Below are positions 35,210-46,394 of a DNA stretch of 64,000 bases, piece after piece. The notes beneath the pieces are model-generated. The model made no database searches and had not been told where the DNA came from. It worked only from the letters and a program-made list of their open reading frames with translations. Source of the stretch: Collinsella sp. BG-O-102 (lineage in GTDB: Bacteria > Actinomycetota > Coriobacteriia > Coriobacteriales > Coriobacteriaceae); contig NZ_JAMOKO010000001.1 of assembly GCF_023656745.1 (NCBI RefSeq), forward strand, positions 186,001 to 250,000, in the 5' to 3' direction. The position numbers were made by a program, and so were the translations under genes. How positions within the stretch are numbered: the first letter of the stretch is position 1; each line of letters starts with the position of its first letter.

Positions 35210-36466
35210 TTACATCCCTGTCAACAACACGACATCGAGAATCGTCACGATGGCACCGATCCCTACGAGCAGCGCGTTGAGTGGACGCGAATTGGCGTAT
35301 TTGCCCATGACGCGGGGTGAACTGGTGAGCCGTATGAGCACAAAGACCGTAATCGGTAGCTGAAGCGACAGCAGTGCCTGACTCCAGATGAGACCTTCAA
35401 AAGGATTTGGGACGACCAGGCACGCCGTCACTGCGCCGACGAAACAGGCCGCCACCCCGATCGAGGAATGTCGGTCGTGGATATCGTATTCCTCGTCGAA
35501 CATGCCCGCAGTGATGGTCCCCGCCGCCATGCCCGCTGTCACGCTGCTCGATAGTCCCGCGAACAGCAGCGCTACCGCAAAGATGGTCGAGCTCGCCGGG
35601 CCCAGAATGGGGGAGAGCGTGGCCGCTGCGACGGCGAGGTCGTCTACGACCATGCCGTGCGCAAAGAAGGTCGTTGCGGCCAGGATGACCATGGCCGAGT
35701 TGATTGCCCAGCCCACGCCCATCGAAATGAGCGTGTCGAAGAGCTCGTAGCGCAGACGCTCTTCGATAACCTGCTCGCCTTGGCCTTCGAAGTGCATGGA
35801 TTGGATGACCTCGGAGTGCAGAAAAAGGTTGTGTGGCATAACGACCGCACCCAGGACACTCACGATAATCGCGGCAGAGCCAGTGGGCATACTGGGCGTG
35901 ATCCAGCTTGCGGCGGCTTGCGGCCAGTCGACCTTGACTAGTGCAAGCTCGGCCAAAAACGAGAGTCCTACCACGCCTACGAAGGCGATGATCCAGCGTT
36001 CGGCTCGCTTGTAGGAGTTCGTCATGAGCATCGCCATCGATACTGCCGCCACGATGACGCAGCCCGCACGCACGGGCAGCCCAAAGAGCATTTGAAGGGC
36101 AATCGCGCCGCCCAGGACTTCGGCCATGGCGGTGGCGATGGTCGCGAGATAGGCGCTGCCGAGCACCGCGCGTCCCACGATGCGGGGGAGAAAGCGGGTC
36201 GTGGCCTCGGCAAGGCAGGCGCCCGTGGCGATGCCCAAGTGCGCCGCGTTGTGCTGCAGCACGATGAGCATAATCGTGGACAGCGTGACGATCCACAGCA
36301 GCGCGTAGCCAAACTGCGAGCCCGCGGCCATATTGGAGGCCCAGTTGCCCGGGTCGATAAAGCCGACGGTCACGAGCAGCCCGGGGCCGATATGCCGCGC
36401 AATGTCTAGGCCTCCGTGACCACCGGTGCGTCGGGAGCCAAAGTGTTGTTTGAGATGGTTGAGCAT
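35210..36466 (-). CDS. mntH: NRAMP-family divalent metal (Mn2+/Fe2+) transporter
   Basis: Proton-coupled metal importer with about 11 membrane segments and 418 residues. It has the metal-site helix 1 motif DPGNW (residues 38-42), helix 6 AVVMPHNLFLHS with the Met-Pro-His metal ligand, and TNSYKRAERWI in the loop typical of the family. AGGAG is 6 nt before ATG 36466; an in-frame start at 36502 lacks one. It follows gpmA by 75 nt on the same strand. Confidence 0.94.
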   Translation of the reverse strand: MLNHLKQHFGSRRTGGHGGLDIARHIGPGLLVTVGFIDPGNWASNMAAGSQFGYALLWIVTLSTIMLIVLQHNAAHLGIATGACLAEATTRFLPRIVGRAVLGSAYLATIATAMAEVLGGAIALQMLFGLPVRAGCVIVAAVSMAMLMTNSYKRAERWIIAFVGVVGLSFLAELALVKVDWPQAAASWITPSMPTGSAAIIVSVLGAVVMPHNLFLHSEVIQSMHFEGQGEQVIEERLRYELFDTLISMGVGWAINSAMVILAATTFFAHGMVVDDLAVAAATLSPILGPASSTIFAVALLFAGLSSSVTAGMAAGTITAGMFDEEYDIHDRHSSIGVAACFVGAVTACLVVPNPFEGLIWSQALLSLQLPITVFVLIRLTSSPRVMGKYANSRPLNALLVGIGAIVTILDVVLLTGM

Positions 36467-36541
36467 GGTGCGCTCCTGCGTATGGGCGGCGTGACGTCGC
36501 ATCTGGGTCGTGCGGCGCCACGCGTCGGATTTGGGTTGGGG

Positions 36542-37315
36542 CTACTTGTGCGCTTTGCCCTGATTGGCCACGGCGTCGATCTTGGCGGCGATGGTCGCCG
36601 GGTCGCCGATGTAGCGCTTGTCGAGGACATTGAAATCGGTATCGAAGGTGTAGACGAGCGGCACGCCGGTGGGGATGTTGACCTTGAGGATCTCCTCGGG
36701 CGTGAGGTGCTCGAGCTTCATGACGAGTGAGCGCAGGGAGTTGCCGTGTGCGGCGATGAGTACGCGCTTGCCGGCGAGCATCTGGGGGCGAATCTCGTCT
36801 TCGAAATAGGGCCAGGCGCGGGCGATCGTGTCCTTGAGGCATTCGGTATAGGGCAGCTGATCGGGCGCGACATCACGGTATTGCTCCTGGGTGTGGGGAT
36901 CGCGCGCGTCGTTCGGCTCGAGTGCCGGCGGGCAGATATCGAAGGAGCGGCGCCAGATGAGCACCTGCTCGTCGCCGTGCTCCGCCGCGGCATCGGCCTT
37001 GTTGAGACCCTGCAACGCTCCGTAGTGGCGCTCGTTGAGCTTCCAGGATTTGATGACGGGCAGCCACTCGCGATCCATTTGGCCGAGCACGATGTTGAGG
37101 GTGTGGATCGCGCGCTTGAGGCGCGAAGTGTAGCAGACGTCAAAGTCGAAACCGGCTTCTTTGAGGGCTCGACCGCCTGCTGCGGCTTCTTCGCGGCCCG
37201 TGTCGGTGAGCTCAACATCGGTCCAGCCGGTGAACAGGTTGAGCTTGTTCCACTCGGACTCTCCGTGACGGATGAGGACGAGTTGCATCGTCTGCTGGTC
37301 TGCTTGGTGCGCCAT
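36542..37315 (-). CDS. gpmA: 2,3-bisphosphoglycerate-dependent phosphoglycerate mutase
   Basis: Interconverts 3- and 2-phosphoglycerate in glycolysis. LIRHGESEWNKLNLFTGW holds the phosphorylated His17; LNERHYGALQGLNK is the substrate loop; LIAAHGNSLRSLVMKLE holds the second catalytic His. At 257 residues it is the dPGM type. AAGGAGG lies just upstream of the ATG. The 460-nt upstream region is shared divergently with gltB and contains two 57-bp repeats. Confidence 0.95.
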   Translation of the reverse strand: MAHQADQQTMQLVLIRHGESEWNKLNLFTGWTDVELTDTGREEAAAGGRALKEAGFDFDVCYTSRLKRAIHTLNIVLGQMDREWLPVIKSWKLNERHYGALQGLNKADAAAEHGDEQVLIWRRSFDICPPALEPNDARDPHTQEQYRDVAPDQLPYTECLKDTIARAWPYFEDEIRPQMLAGKRVLIAAHGNSLRSLVMKLEHLTPEEILKVNIPTGVPLVYTFDTDFNVLDKRYIGDPATIAAKIDAVANQGKAHK

Positions 37316-37453
37316 AGGGGCCTCCTTGATCTGGCACGGTGTGCGTGCCGTTTGCTTGACGCCGCAAAGGATACCCGTTTTAAGCTTAAAAGTTAACCAA
37401 GACTAACAAAATTGTTGTATTTGAATGGGATGGTGAAAGGGGGCTGCCGAAAT
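37316..37453 (-). promoter_or_regulatory. Probable gpmA(-mntH) promoter region
   Basis: An AT-rich stretch (37380-37430) contrasts with its surroundings. GTTAACCAAGACTAAC (37392-37407) resembles half-sites of DtxR-type operators, which would suit the metal transporter gene downstream. Promoter boxes could not be fixed with certainty. Confidence 0.25.
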
Positions 37454-37590
37454 GTCTCGATCTGTAACAGTTTGCCGCCAAAACCGACCCTTCGTGTTAC
37501 AGATCGAGACAAACCAAAACCGTCCCGCAGAAAATCTCAATCTGTAACATCTAGGCGCCAAAATCGGTTCCTCCTGTTACAGATTGAGAT
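37454..37590. repeat. 57-bp palindrome array B (2 units)
   Basis: Units at 37454-37510 and 37534-37590, starts 80 nt apart, spacer 23 nt. In unit 2 both ends changed together (ATCTCAA...TTGAGAT), keeping the stem paired. It lies between the divergent gpmA and gltB genes, so it is not a terminator for either. Confidence 0.9.
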
Positions 37591-37774
37591 GTTTGAAGCG
37601 GTGAGCTTACAAGCCGAACTTGGGCGCCTTGTTGCCGCCCTTGAGGTCGGCGGTGCCCACTCGTAAGGTGTGCGTTACGCGATTGTTTCGAAACGGGCGG
37701 GAAACACAACGATGCCCTGATGCTCCTACTATGCCTATTCAACTGACTGTCTAAATATCTAGGGGAGGATCGCG

Positions 37775-40700
37775 ATGCAGGCAGATTCCGCTCAACAGCA
37801 GGGCCTTTATCGCCCCGAATTCGACCACGATGCATGTGGCATCGGCGCACTTGCCGATATCAACGGTGAGCGCCATCACCAGATTCTGGACGACGCGCTG
37901 TCCATTCTGGTCAACTTGGAGCACCGCGGCGGCACGGGACTCGAGAAGAACACCGGCGACGGTGCCGGTATCCTGTTCCAGGTTCCGCATCACTTTTTTC
38001 GCAAAGAGGCTCAAAAGTGCGGCCAGATTCTGCCGGCAGAGGGCGACTATGGCGTGGCCATGCTGTTCTTTCCGCAGGACGACAAGGGCGTAGAGGATGC
38101 CCGTCGCGTGTTTGAGGAGGGCTGCGCCGAGGCCGGCGTGCCGCTGCTCTTTTGGCGCGAGGTGCCCGTCGACCCGCACGACCTGGGCGAGACGGCACGC
38201 GCCTGCATGCCCACCATTCTGCAAGCCTTTCTGGGCCGCCCCGACGATACGCCGGCGGGTGACGCCTTCGAGCGCCGCCTGTACGTGTGCCGTCGCACTA
38301 TCGAGAAGAAGGCCGATGCCGAGTTTGCCCTGCGCGACAAGATCTTCTACGTCTGCTCCATGAGCTCGCGCACTATCGTGTACAAGGGCATGCTCGTCGC
38401 CACGCAGATGCGCCGCTTCTTCATCGATCTCAACGACGCCGCTGTCAAGACGGCCGTTGCGCTCGTCCACTCGCGCTACTCCACCAACACCACGCCCAGC
38501 TGGGAGCGTGCGCACCCCAACCGTTTTATCATCCACAACGGCGAGATCAACACCCTCAAGGGCAACGTCAACTGGATTCGCGCCCGCGAGCCCAACCTGT
38601 ACAGCCCCGTGCTGCAGCATGATCTTGAGCGCGTGATGCCCATCATCAACCGCGAGGGTTCCGACTCCGCGATTCTGGACAACGTGCTCGAGTTTTTGGT
38701 TATGAACGGTCGCCCGCTTACGCGTGCCGCGTCCATGTTGCTGCCCGAGCCGTGGGACCATAACGACAGCCTGAGTGAGGAGCGCCGCGCCTACGACGCT
38801 TACCAGTCCATGCTCATGGAGCCGTGGGACGGCCCTGCCGCCATCGCCTTTACCGACGGCCGTACCCTGGGTGCTGCTCTCGACCGCAACGGCCTGCGTC
38901 CCGCCCGCTACTATGTGACGCGCGACGGTCGCTTTATGCTGGCAAGCGAGGTGGGTACCATCGAGGTAAGCCCCGAGAACATCCTGACGAGCGGCTGTCT
39001 GGGGCCGGGCCAGATGCTCGAGGTCGATTTTGCCCGCGGCCGCGTCATCTACAACGACGAGCTGCGCGCCCGCTATGCCAAGGAAAAGCCTTACCGCGAC
39101 TGGATTGCCGAGGAGACGCTGACCGTTGACGCGCTTGATGAGCCCGTTGCGACAACGCCCGCCGAGGACGCCGAGGTACCCGTCGCCGTGCGTATGGCCA
39201 AGCTCGGCTACCACTGGGATGACGTTGACGAGGTCGTGCGTCCCATGGCCCAGCAGGGCAAGGCGCCGCTCGCCTCGATGGGCATCGACGCGCCGCTGGC
39301 TTGCCTGTCCAAGAAGACGCGCTCGTTCTTTGACTACTTCTATCAACTATTCGCTCAGGTCACGAACCCGCCGATCGATGCCCTTCGCGAGCATATGGTG
39401 ACTTCGACCACGCTCTATCTGGGCAACCACGGCAACCTGCTCGAGGATTCCCGCACGGCCTGCCAGCTGGTGCGCTTGGAGCGCCCGTTGCTCAACGAGG
39501 AAGAGTTTGACCGCATCTGCGCCATCGACCGCGTGGGCTTTAAGACTCGCCGCTTCCGTGCCGTCTACCGCCGCGACGCCGGCGAGGGCGCACTGCAGGC
39601 TGCGCTCAAGCAGCTTGCCGAGGACGTTGAGGCTGCGGTCCGCGACGGCGTGAACATCGTGGTGTTGAGCGATCGTGCCGCTGCGGGCGAGGTGCCCGTG
39701 CCGTCGCTGCTCGCTGTGGGCTGCGTGCACAACCACCTGATCCGCGCCGGCGTGCGTACCTTTGCCGACATCGTGGTGGAGTGCGGCGACGCCGTGTCCC
39801 CGCATGACTTTGCGGCACTGGTGGGCTACTCTGCGAGTGGCATCTATCCGTACAACGCACATGCGTGCATCCGAGATCTGGCTGCACGCGGCGACCTGGA
39901 CGTGACGGCCGAGCAGGGCATCGCCAACTACAACAAGGCTGCGACGGCGGGCATCGTCTCCATCATGTCCAAGATGGGCATCTCCACGGTGCAGAGCTAC
40001 CACTCTGCGCAGATCTTCGAGGCCGTGGGCTTTACGCCGGAGTTCGTCAACGCGTACTTCGCCGGCACGGTGAGCCGTGTGGGCGGTATGGGCGTCGAAG
40101 ATGTCGAGCGCGAGCAGAATGAGCGCTATGACGCCGCGCTCGCCATCCTTAAGAGTCCGGCTCCCGATCAGCTGCCCACACTGGGCCTGACCAAGTGGCG
40201 CCCGCTCGGCGGCGAGGATCACCTCATCGATCCGCAGACTGTCTACTTGCTGCGGACCGCCTGCCGTGAGGACAGCTACGACACCTTTAAGGAGTACAGC
40301 GCCCGCCTGCACCGCACCGGCCGTGCCGTGCGCCTGCGCGACCTGCTGGACTTTGATGCCGGCGGCCGCACCCCGGTGGCACTCGACGAGGTGGAGCCCG
40401 CGCTCAACATCGTCCGCCGCTTTAACACCGGCGCCATGTCGTACGGCTCCATCAGCAAAGAGGCGCACGAGTGCATGGCTATCGCCATGAACCGCCTGCA
40501 TGGCCGTTCCAACTCGGGCGAGGGCGGCGAGGACCCGCGTCGCGAGACCCCGCTGGCCAACGGCGACTCCAAGAACTCCGCGATCAAGCAGGTGGCAAGC
40601 GCGCGCTTTGGCGTGACGAGCCGCTACCTGTGCAGCGCCTTTGAGATTCAGATTAAGATGGCCCAGGGCGCCAAGCCCGGCGAGGGCGGCCACCTGCCCG

Positions 40701-42472
40701 GCAAGAAGGTCTACCCCTGGATCGCCGAGGTCCGTCAGTCCACGCCCGGCATCGGCCTGATCTCGCCTCCGCCGCACCACGACATCTACTCCATCGAGGA
40801 CCTGGCAGAGCTGATCTTTGACCTTAAGAACGCCAACCCCGGCGCGCGCGTGTCGGTCAAGCTGGTCAGCGAGGCCGGCGTCGGCACCATTGCTACCGGC
40901 GTGGCCAAGGGTGCCGCCGACAAGATTTTGATCAGCGGCCATAACGGCGGCTCGGGTGCCGCGGCGCGCGATTCCATTTGGCACGCCGGTCTGCCGTTGG
41001 AGCTCGGCCTTGCCGAGGCCCAGCAGACGTTGCTGCAAAACGGCCTGCGCTCCCGCGTGGTGCTCGAGGCCGACGGCAAGCTCATGGACGGCACCGATGT
41101 TGCCGTCGCCTGCTTGCTGGGCGCCGAGGAGTTTGGCTTTGCAACCATGCCGCTCATCTCCATGGGCTGCCTCATGCAGCGCGACTGCCAGCAGGATACC
41201 TGCCCGGCCGGCATCGCGACGCAAAACTGCCGTCTGCGTCACGGCTTCCGCGGTAAGCCCGAGCACGTTGAGCACTTTATGCTCTTTGTTGCCGAGCAGC
41301 TGCGCGAGGTCATGGCGACCCTGGGCTTCCGCACCGTCGACGAGATGGTCGGCCATCCCGAGTGCCTGCGCCAGATCGAGGTGCCGGGCAACCGCAAGGC
41401 CAACCTGCTCGATCTGTCGCCCGTGCTGGCGAGCGCGACCTGCGAGTTCGGTGCCCATATCCCGGGTGCCGACGGTCGCCACTTCCTCCCGCAGATGGCC
41501 GCGGACAGCGAGCTCGACAAGACGCTCGACTCCACGCTGTTTGTGCCCTATACGGCCGATGCCCGTGCGCACCTGCGTCCGATTCGCTTCCGCGCCGATA
41601 TCGCCAACGTCAACCGCTGCGTGGGCACCATCCTGGGCAACGCGGTGACCAAGGCACATCCCGAGGGCCTGCCCGCCGGCTCCATCACCATCGATTGCGA
41701 TGGTTCGGCCGGTCAGAGCTTTGGCGCCTTCCTGCCGCGCGGCATTACGCTCAACGTGTGCGGCGACGCCAACGACTACTTTGGCAAGGGCCTTTCGGGT
41801 GGCGAGGTGTCGGTGCGCCCCAACCCGCATGCGACCTACAAGTTCGACGAGAACATCATCGTGGGCAACGTTGCGTTCTTTGGCGCCACGAGCGGCCGCG
41901 GCTTCATTAACGGTCTTGCCGGCCAGCGTTTTGCCGTGCGCAACTCCGGCGCCACCGTGGTAGTCGAGGGCTGCGGCAACCATGGCTGCGAGTACATGAC
42001 GGGCGGTCTGGCGCTCATCCTGGGCGAGGTCGGGCAGAACTTCGCCGCCGGCATGACGGGTGGCGTGGCCTATGTCTTTGACCAGTACGGTACGCTCGAT
42101 GCCCGTGTGAACCACGAGAGCGTTGAGCTCAAGGCCCCGACGGCCGGCGAGCTGGCGCAGATTCGAGAACTCATCCAGGAGCACGTGGACGCGACGCAGA
42201 GCCCGCGCGGCATTAAGCTGCTCTACAGCTTTGAGACGATGAGCAAGCACTTTGTGAAGGTCATTCCGACCGAGTACGAGCGCGTGCTGGCGATTGTCGC
42301 TGCGGGCGAGGCTGCCGGCAAGACGCATGCGCAGGCAGAGGAGCTGGCGTTTGACATTGTGACCGGTCGCGCGAGCGCCGCGGATGTCGCTCGCTTTGAT
42401 GTCGCGGGCGGTGCCGCGGACGCTGCGTCCGTGGCTGCCAGCTCTGTTGCTTCGACCAAGAAGGAGGCGTAA
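37775..42472 (+). CDS. gltB: Glutamate synthase, large subunit
   Basis: Makes glutamate from glutamine and 2-oxoglutarate. A 20-residue propeptide precedes Cys21 (FDHDACGIG), the N-terminal nucleophile of the class II glutaminase domain. The FMN-binding synthase domain has the 3Fe-4S cysteines in GCLMQRDCQQDTCPAGIATQ. The C-terminal GXGXG beta-helix domain includes YGTLDARVNHESVEL. At 1565 residues it is full length. GGGGAGG precedes the ATG. gltD follows after 5 nt. Confidence 0.97.
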   Translation: MQADSAQQQGLYRPEFDHDACGIGALADINGERHHQILDDALSILVNLEHRGGTGLEKNTGDGAGILFQVPHHFFRKEAQKCGQILPAEGDYGVAMLFFPQDDKGVEDARRVFEEGCAEAGVPLLFWREVPVDPHDLGETARACMPTILQAFLGRPDDTPAGDAFERRLYVCRRTIEKKADAEFALRDKIFYVCSMSSRTIVYKGMLVATQMRRFFIDLNDAAVKTAVALVHSRYSTNTTPSWERAHPNRFIIHNGEINTLKGNVNWIRAREPNLYSPVLQHDLERVMPIINREGSDSAILDNVLEFLVMNGRPLTRAASMLLPEPWDHNDSLSEERRAYDAYQSMLMEPWDGPAAIAFTDGRTLGAALDRNGLRPARYYVTRDGRFMLASEVGTIEVSPENILTSGCLGPGQMLEVDFARGRVIYNDELRARYAKEKPYRDWIAEETLTVDALDEPVATTPAEDAEVPVAVRMAKLGYHWDDVDEVVRPMAQQGKAPLASMGIDAPLACLSKKTRSFFDYFYQLFAQVTNPPIDALREHMVTSTTLYLGNHGNLLEDSRTACQLVRLERPLLNEEEFDRICAIDRVGFKTRRFRAVYRRDAGEGALQAALKQLAEDVEAAVRDGVNIVVLSDRAAAGEVPVPSLLAVGCVHNHLIRAGVRTFADIVVECGDAVSPHDFAALVGYSASGIYPYNAHACIRDLAARGDLDVTAEQGIANYNKAATAGIVSIMSKMGISTVQSYHSAQIFEAVGFTPEFVNAYFAGTVSRVGGMGVEDVEREQNERYDAALAILKSPAPDQLPTLGLTKWRPLGGEDHLIDPQTVYLLRTACREDSYDTFKEYSARLHRTGRAVRLRDLLDFDAGGRTPVALDEVEPALNIVRRFNTGAMSYGSISKEAHECMAIAMNRLHGRSNSGEGGEDPRRETPLANGDSKNSAIKQVASARFGVTSRYLCSAFEIQIKMAQGAKPGEGGHLPGKKVYPWIAEVRQSTPGIGLISPPPHHDIYSIEDLAELIFDLKNANPGARVSVKLVSEAGVGTIATGVAKGAADKILISGHNGGSGAAARDSIWHAGLPLELGLAEAQQTLLQNGLRSRVVLEADGKLMDGTDVAVACLLGAEEFGFATMPLISMGCLMQRDCQQDTCPAGIATQNCRLRHGFRGKPEHVEHFMLFVAEQLREVMATLGFRTVDEMVGHPECLRQIEVPGNRKANLLDLSPVLASATCEFGAHIPGADGRHFLPQMAADSELDKTLDSTLFVPYTADARAHLRPIRFRADIANVNRCVGTILGNAVTKAHPEGLPAGSITIDCDGSAGQSFGAFLPRGITLNVCGDANDYFGKGLSGGEVSVRPNPHATYKFDENIIVGNVAFFGATSGRGFINGLAGQRFAVRNSGATVVVEGCGNHGCEYMTGGLALILGEVGQNFAAGMTGGVAYVFDQYGTLDARVNHESVELKAPTAGELAQIRELIQEHVDATQSPRGIKLLYSFETMSKHFVKVIPTEYERVLAIVAAGEAAGKTHAQAEELAFDIVTGRASAADVARFDVAGGAADAASVAASSVASTKKEA

Positions 42473-42477
42473 GTGCC

Positions 42478-43959
<1,482 letters not shown>

Positions 43960-44374
43960 GGCGGCTGTCCACAGCTGAATCGTCAAGGGCTGTCCCCAAC
44001 GGCCGGCCCAAAAGGAACGTCCCCAAGTGCCGGCAGCTGGGGGCGTTCCTTATGTGCCGGCATTCGGGGACACTCCTTGCGGGTTTGCGGGCGACTTTGT
44101 CATTTGTCGACGTACAAGTATTCATTCGTCGACGTTTGCGACTGTGGTGCTCTGCTGTTTCTGTGGTGGCAGCGGGCATCTGGCTCAAAATGGCGGGTCA
44201 GCTGTCTATATCTACCTGCCGTTTCTTTGCGGTGCGCATTTTCGGTCAAGCATCCCGTCAAGTGTTTGGTCGGCAGTTGGTTTGCAGCCGGAGGCCTATT
44301 TTGTCCGTGCTGACAGTGGCTGCCCACCCTCCTCGTAAGCTCAAATTGAGGTTCATCAGTTTGAGGAGGATGCC
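43960..44374. other. Intergenic region with GTCCCC-type repeats
   Basis: No credible gene in 415 bp. AAGGAACGTCCCCA (44012-44025) pairs with TGGGGGCGTTCCTT (44038-44051) in a hairpin, flanked by two copies of GTGCCGGCA. Short repeats of TCGTCGACGT-like sequence follow at about 44100-44140. The distal 200 bp show nothing recognisable. Confidence 0.4.
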
Positions 44375-45082
44375 GTGACTGACCACGTTTTAGACCGAGC
44401 GCAGCTAGCCGAAGCCGTCGGCAACGATATTGCCGACATGGCCCATTTTTGGATGCTGCGGAAGTTCCAGTTTTTGGAGCCGGCGCGCGAACAGTTCGAG
44501 ATCATTGTCGACCCGTGGCTCAGCTATTGCACCGAGCCTTCGCAAAACGAAATCATGGCCTACAACATGGCATTTACCGATTGGCTGCTCTTCGAGCGCC
44601 CCTATCGCCATGGCAAGACGCTGCTCGAGCTGTATGTTGAAGAGCCGCCGACATCGCTTTCGCCTGCCGCGCTCAAGCGGCTCGAGCAGGTACGCGACAC
44701 GCAGTATTTCTCGCGCTTTGGCATTTTGGACAAGGATCCTGCGACTGGTATGGTCGCGCTGAAGGACACGCGCGCCGACCGTCGCTTTGATGTCTACGAC
44801 CCGCATATCGTGCAAAAGGAGCATTGGAGCGACGGAGCGATTGCGGTGCGCCTCGCCTGCGTCGACGATGTCTGGCTGACGGCGGGACAGCTCTATCTGT
44901 ACGACATCGCGCGCCTGAGTGACACGGCAGTCGATGGGCCGGGTGCGGTGCATCCGGAGGACCTGCAGGATGGCTTTGACACCTCGTGCATCAGTTTCTT
45001 CTTGCGCCTGGTCCGCGACATCATGGGCGCCCGGGGGCGGTACGTAAAGTCGCTCAACATCTACGAGCAGGAGTGGAAGTAG
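44375..45082 (+). CDS. Hypothetical protein
   Basis: A 235-residue soluble protein that I do not recognise. It is rich in aromatic and acidic residues (FWMLRKFQFLEPAREQFEIIVDPWLSYC; MAFTDWLLFERPYRHGKTLLELYVEEPP) and has no membrane segments or clear motif. The composition and the good GAGGAGGA site before GTG 44375 argue that it is real. It is followed 40 nt later by the first 57-bp repeat of array C. Confidence 0.7.
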   Translation: MTDHVLDRAQLAEAVGNDIADMAHFWMLRKFQFLEPAREQFEIIVDPWLSYCTEPSQNEIMAYNMAFTDWLLFERPYRHGKTLLELYVEEPPTSLSPAALKRLEQVRDTQYFSRFGILDKDPATGMVALKDTRADRRFDVYDPHIVQKEHWSDGAIAVRLACVDDVWLTAGQLYLYDIARLSDTAVDGPGAVHPEDLQDGFDTSCISFFLRLVRDIMGARGRYVKSLNIYEQEWK

Positions 45083-45122
45083 GGGATGGGCAGCTGTCGC
45101 CTGCCTTGCCCTCTGTCTTTAT

Positions 45123-45260
45123 GTCTCGATCTGTAACGTTTAGGGACCTGGAGAACGTCTACCTGTTACAGGTCAAGACGTTTGGCACCTGGTTGGGGGG
45201 GATGTCTCAATCTGTAACATCTAGCGGCCAAAAGTTGGTCTTCCTGTTACAGATCGAGAC
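45123..45260. repeat. 57-bp palindrome array C (2 units)
   Basis: Units at 45123-45179 and 45204-45260, starts 81 nt apart, spacer 24 nt. Unit 1 is the most decayed copy (right arm GTTACAGGTCAAGAC). The array ends 26 nt before the ATG of the AbiEi/DUF559-like gene. Confidence 0.9.
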
Positions 45261-45286
45261 GTTTGTCGGCGGCGGCAACGGTGACG

Positions 45287-46366
45287 ATGGTCCAGTTGTC
45301 CGATGTGGTGATGGAAGTGTCTAATACCGTTTTCAAACACAAGCATACGACTCGCAACACGTTGGCGCGGAGCAGGATGCTCGCGCGGCTCACGGAGGCG
45401 ACCGAGCAAGGTGCACTGCTCGCAACGCATGACAATGCCGAGCTCATGTGGCTGCGACGCCATGTCGGAACCGACGATATCGCGGAGCCCGAGTCGTATC
45501 TGTTCTGTTTTCAACATGATTGGGATACGTTGACACCGGCGGAGCGAGCGCTGCGTACCATCAAAGGGCTTGCAGAGTTTCATCCCGATTGGGCGTTTTG
45601 GGGTTATGACGCGGCACTTTTGTGGGGTTTGGAGGTGCCGAATGATCTGCTTGGGCCACGATATCTTGTTAAGACAGGTTGCTCGGTGACGTTGAGCAGC
45701 GGCTGCAGGTTGTTGCGTCCGCAGATGGCGGGCACGCTCGAGCGTGTTGATGGCGTGCGGGTGACGTCGTTTTGGCGCACGGTGAAGGATTGTCTGCTGC
45801 GTGCGCCGTTTTCGTATGGTCTGGCGATCGCCGATTCTGCGCTGCGGGCGAAGGGCATATCGCGCGACGACCTCTGCGAACGGCTCCAGGCCGATTGCGA
45901 GGGCAGACGCGGGTATCGCAGAGCTCAGGTGATTGCGTCGCATGCGGACGGGCTGTCCGAAAACGGTGGCGAGTCTCGGTTCCGGGCGTTCTTTATTGCA
46001 TACGGTTTTCCGGTGCCAGAGTTGCAGGTGGAGTTTCGTGACCCGCTTGATTCGAGCCAAGTGTTTCGCGTTGATTATTTCTGGAGGCTAGAGGACGGGA
46101 CGTGCGTGATTGGCGAGCTCGATGGAAAGGGAAAGTATGCCTTACAGAACGACGAGGGTCGGGAGTCGGTCGACCCATTCGTGGCAGAACGTCAGCGAGA
46201 GTCTCATCTGACGATGCTCGGACATAAGGTGCTGAGGTTTACGTTTGATGAGCTCAAGAACCCAGGGAAGCTGGCTGAAAAGATGAGGCTGGCGGGTATT
46301 TCGCAGCGGGCCGATTTGGCTGAGGGATGGAAGCGTCAGTGGTATGGTGCTAAGGGGTGCAACTGA
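45287..46366 (+). CDS. AbiEi/DUF559-like protein with PD-(D/E)XK-type nuclease C-terminus
   Basis: A 359-residue protein with the layout of actinobacterial proteins carrying an AbiEi-like N-terminal half (FHPDWAFWGYDAALLWGLEVP; VTSFWRTVKDCLLRAPF) and a Vsr/DUF559-like C-terminal half. The latter shows ESRFRAFFIAYGFPVPELQVEF, FRVDYFW, then VIGELDGKGKY and HLTMLGHKVLRFTFDEL. E, D and E-x-D-x-K fit an endonuclease active site. Family assignment is from pattern memory. No Shine-Dalgarno stands out before ATG 45287; TTG 45263 and ATG 45311 are alternatives. Arrays C and D of the 57-bp palindrome flank it by 26 and 28 nt. No AbiEii toxin gene is adjacent. Confidence 0.72.
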   Translation: MVQLSDVVMEVSNTVFKHKHTTRNTLARSRMLARLTEATEQGALLATHDNAELMWLRRHVGTDDIAEPESYLFCFQHDWDTLTPAERALRTIKGLAEFHPDWAFWGYDAALLWGLEVPNDLLGPRYLVKTGCSVTLSSGCRLLRPQMAGTLERVDGVRVTSFWRTVKDCLLRAPFSYGLAIADSALRAKGISRDDLCERLQADCEGRRGYRRAQVIASHADGLSENGGESRFRAFFIAYGFPVPELQVEFRDPLDSSQVFRVDYFWRLEDGTCVIGELDGKGKYALQNDEGRESVDPFVAERQRESHLTMLGHKVLRFTFDELKNPGKLAEKMRLAGISQRADLAEGWKRQWYGAKGCN

Positions 46367-46394
46367 CGCGAATGTGGTTGTTTCTGCCGAGTTT

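Noticed and set aside
37605-37660. Minus-strand 3' gene remnant (ADLKGGNKAPKFGL then stop)
   Set aside because: Reads like a real protein end but has no upstream coding sequence; too short to claim as a pseudogene.
39347-42328. Minus-strand open frame of 993 codons opposite gltB
   Set aside because: No ribosome-binding site or recognisable domain; it mirrors the codon bias of gltB.
45287-46366. A complete AbiE toxin-antitoxin system
   Set aside because: No nucleotidyltransferase toxin (AbiEii) gene is adjacent on either side.
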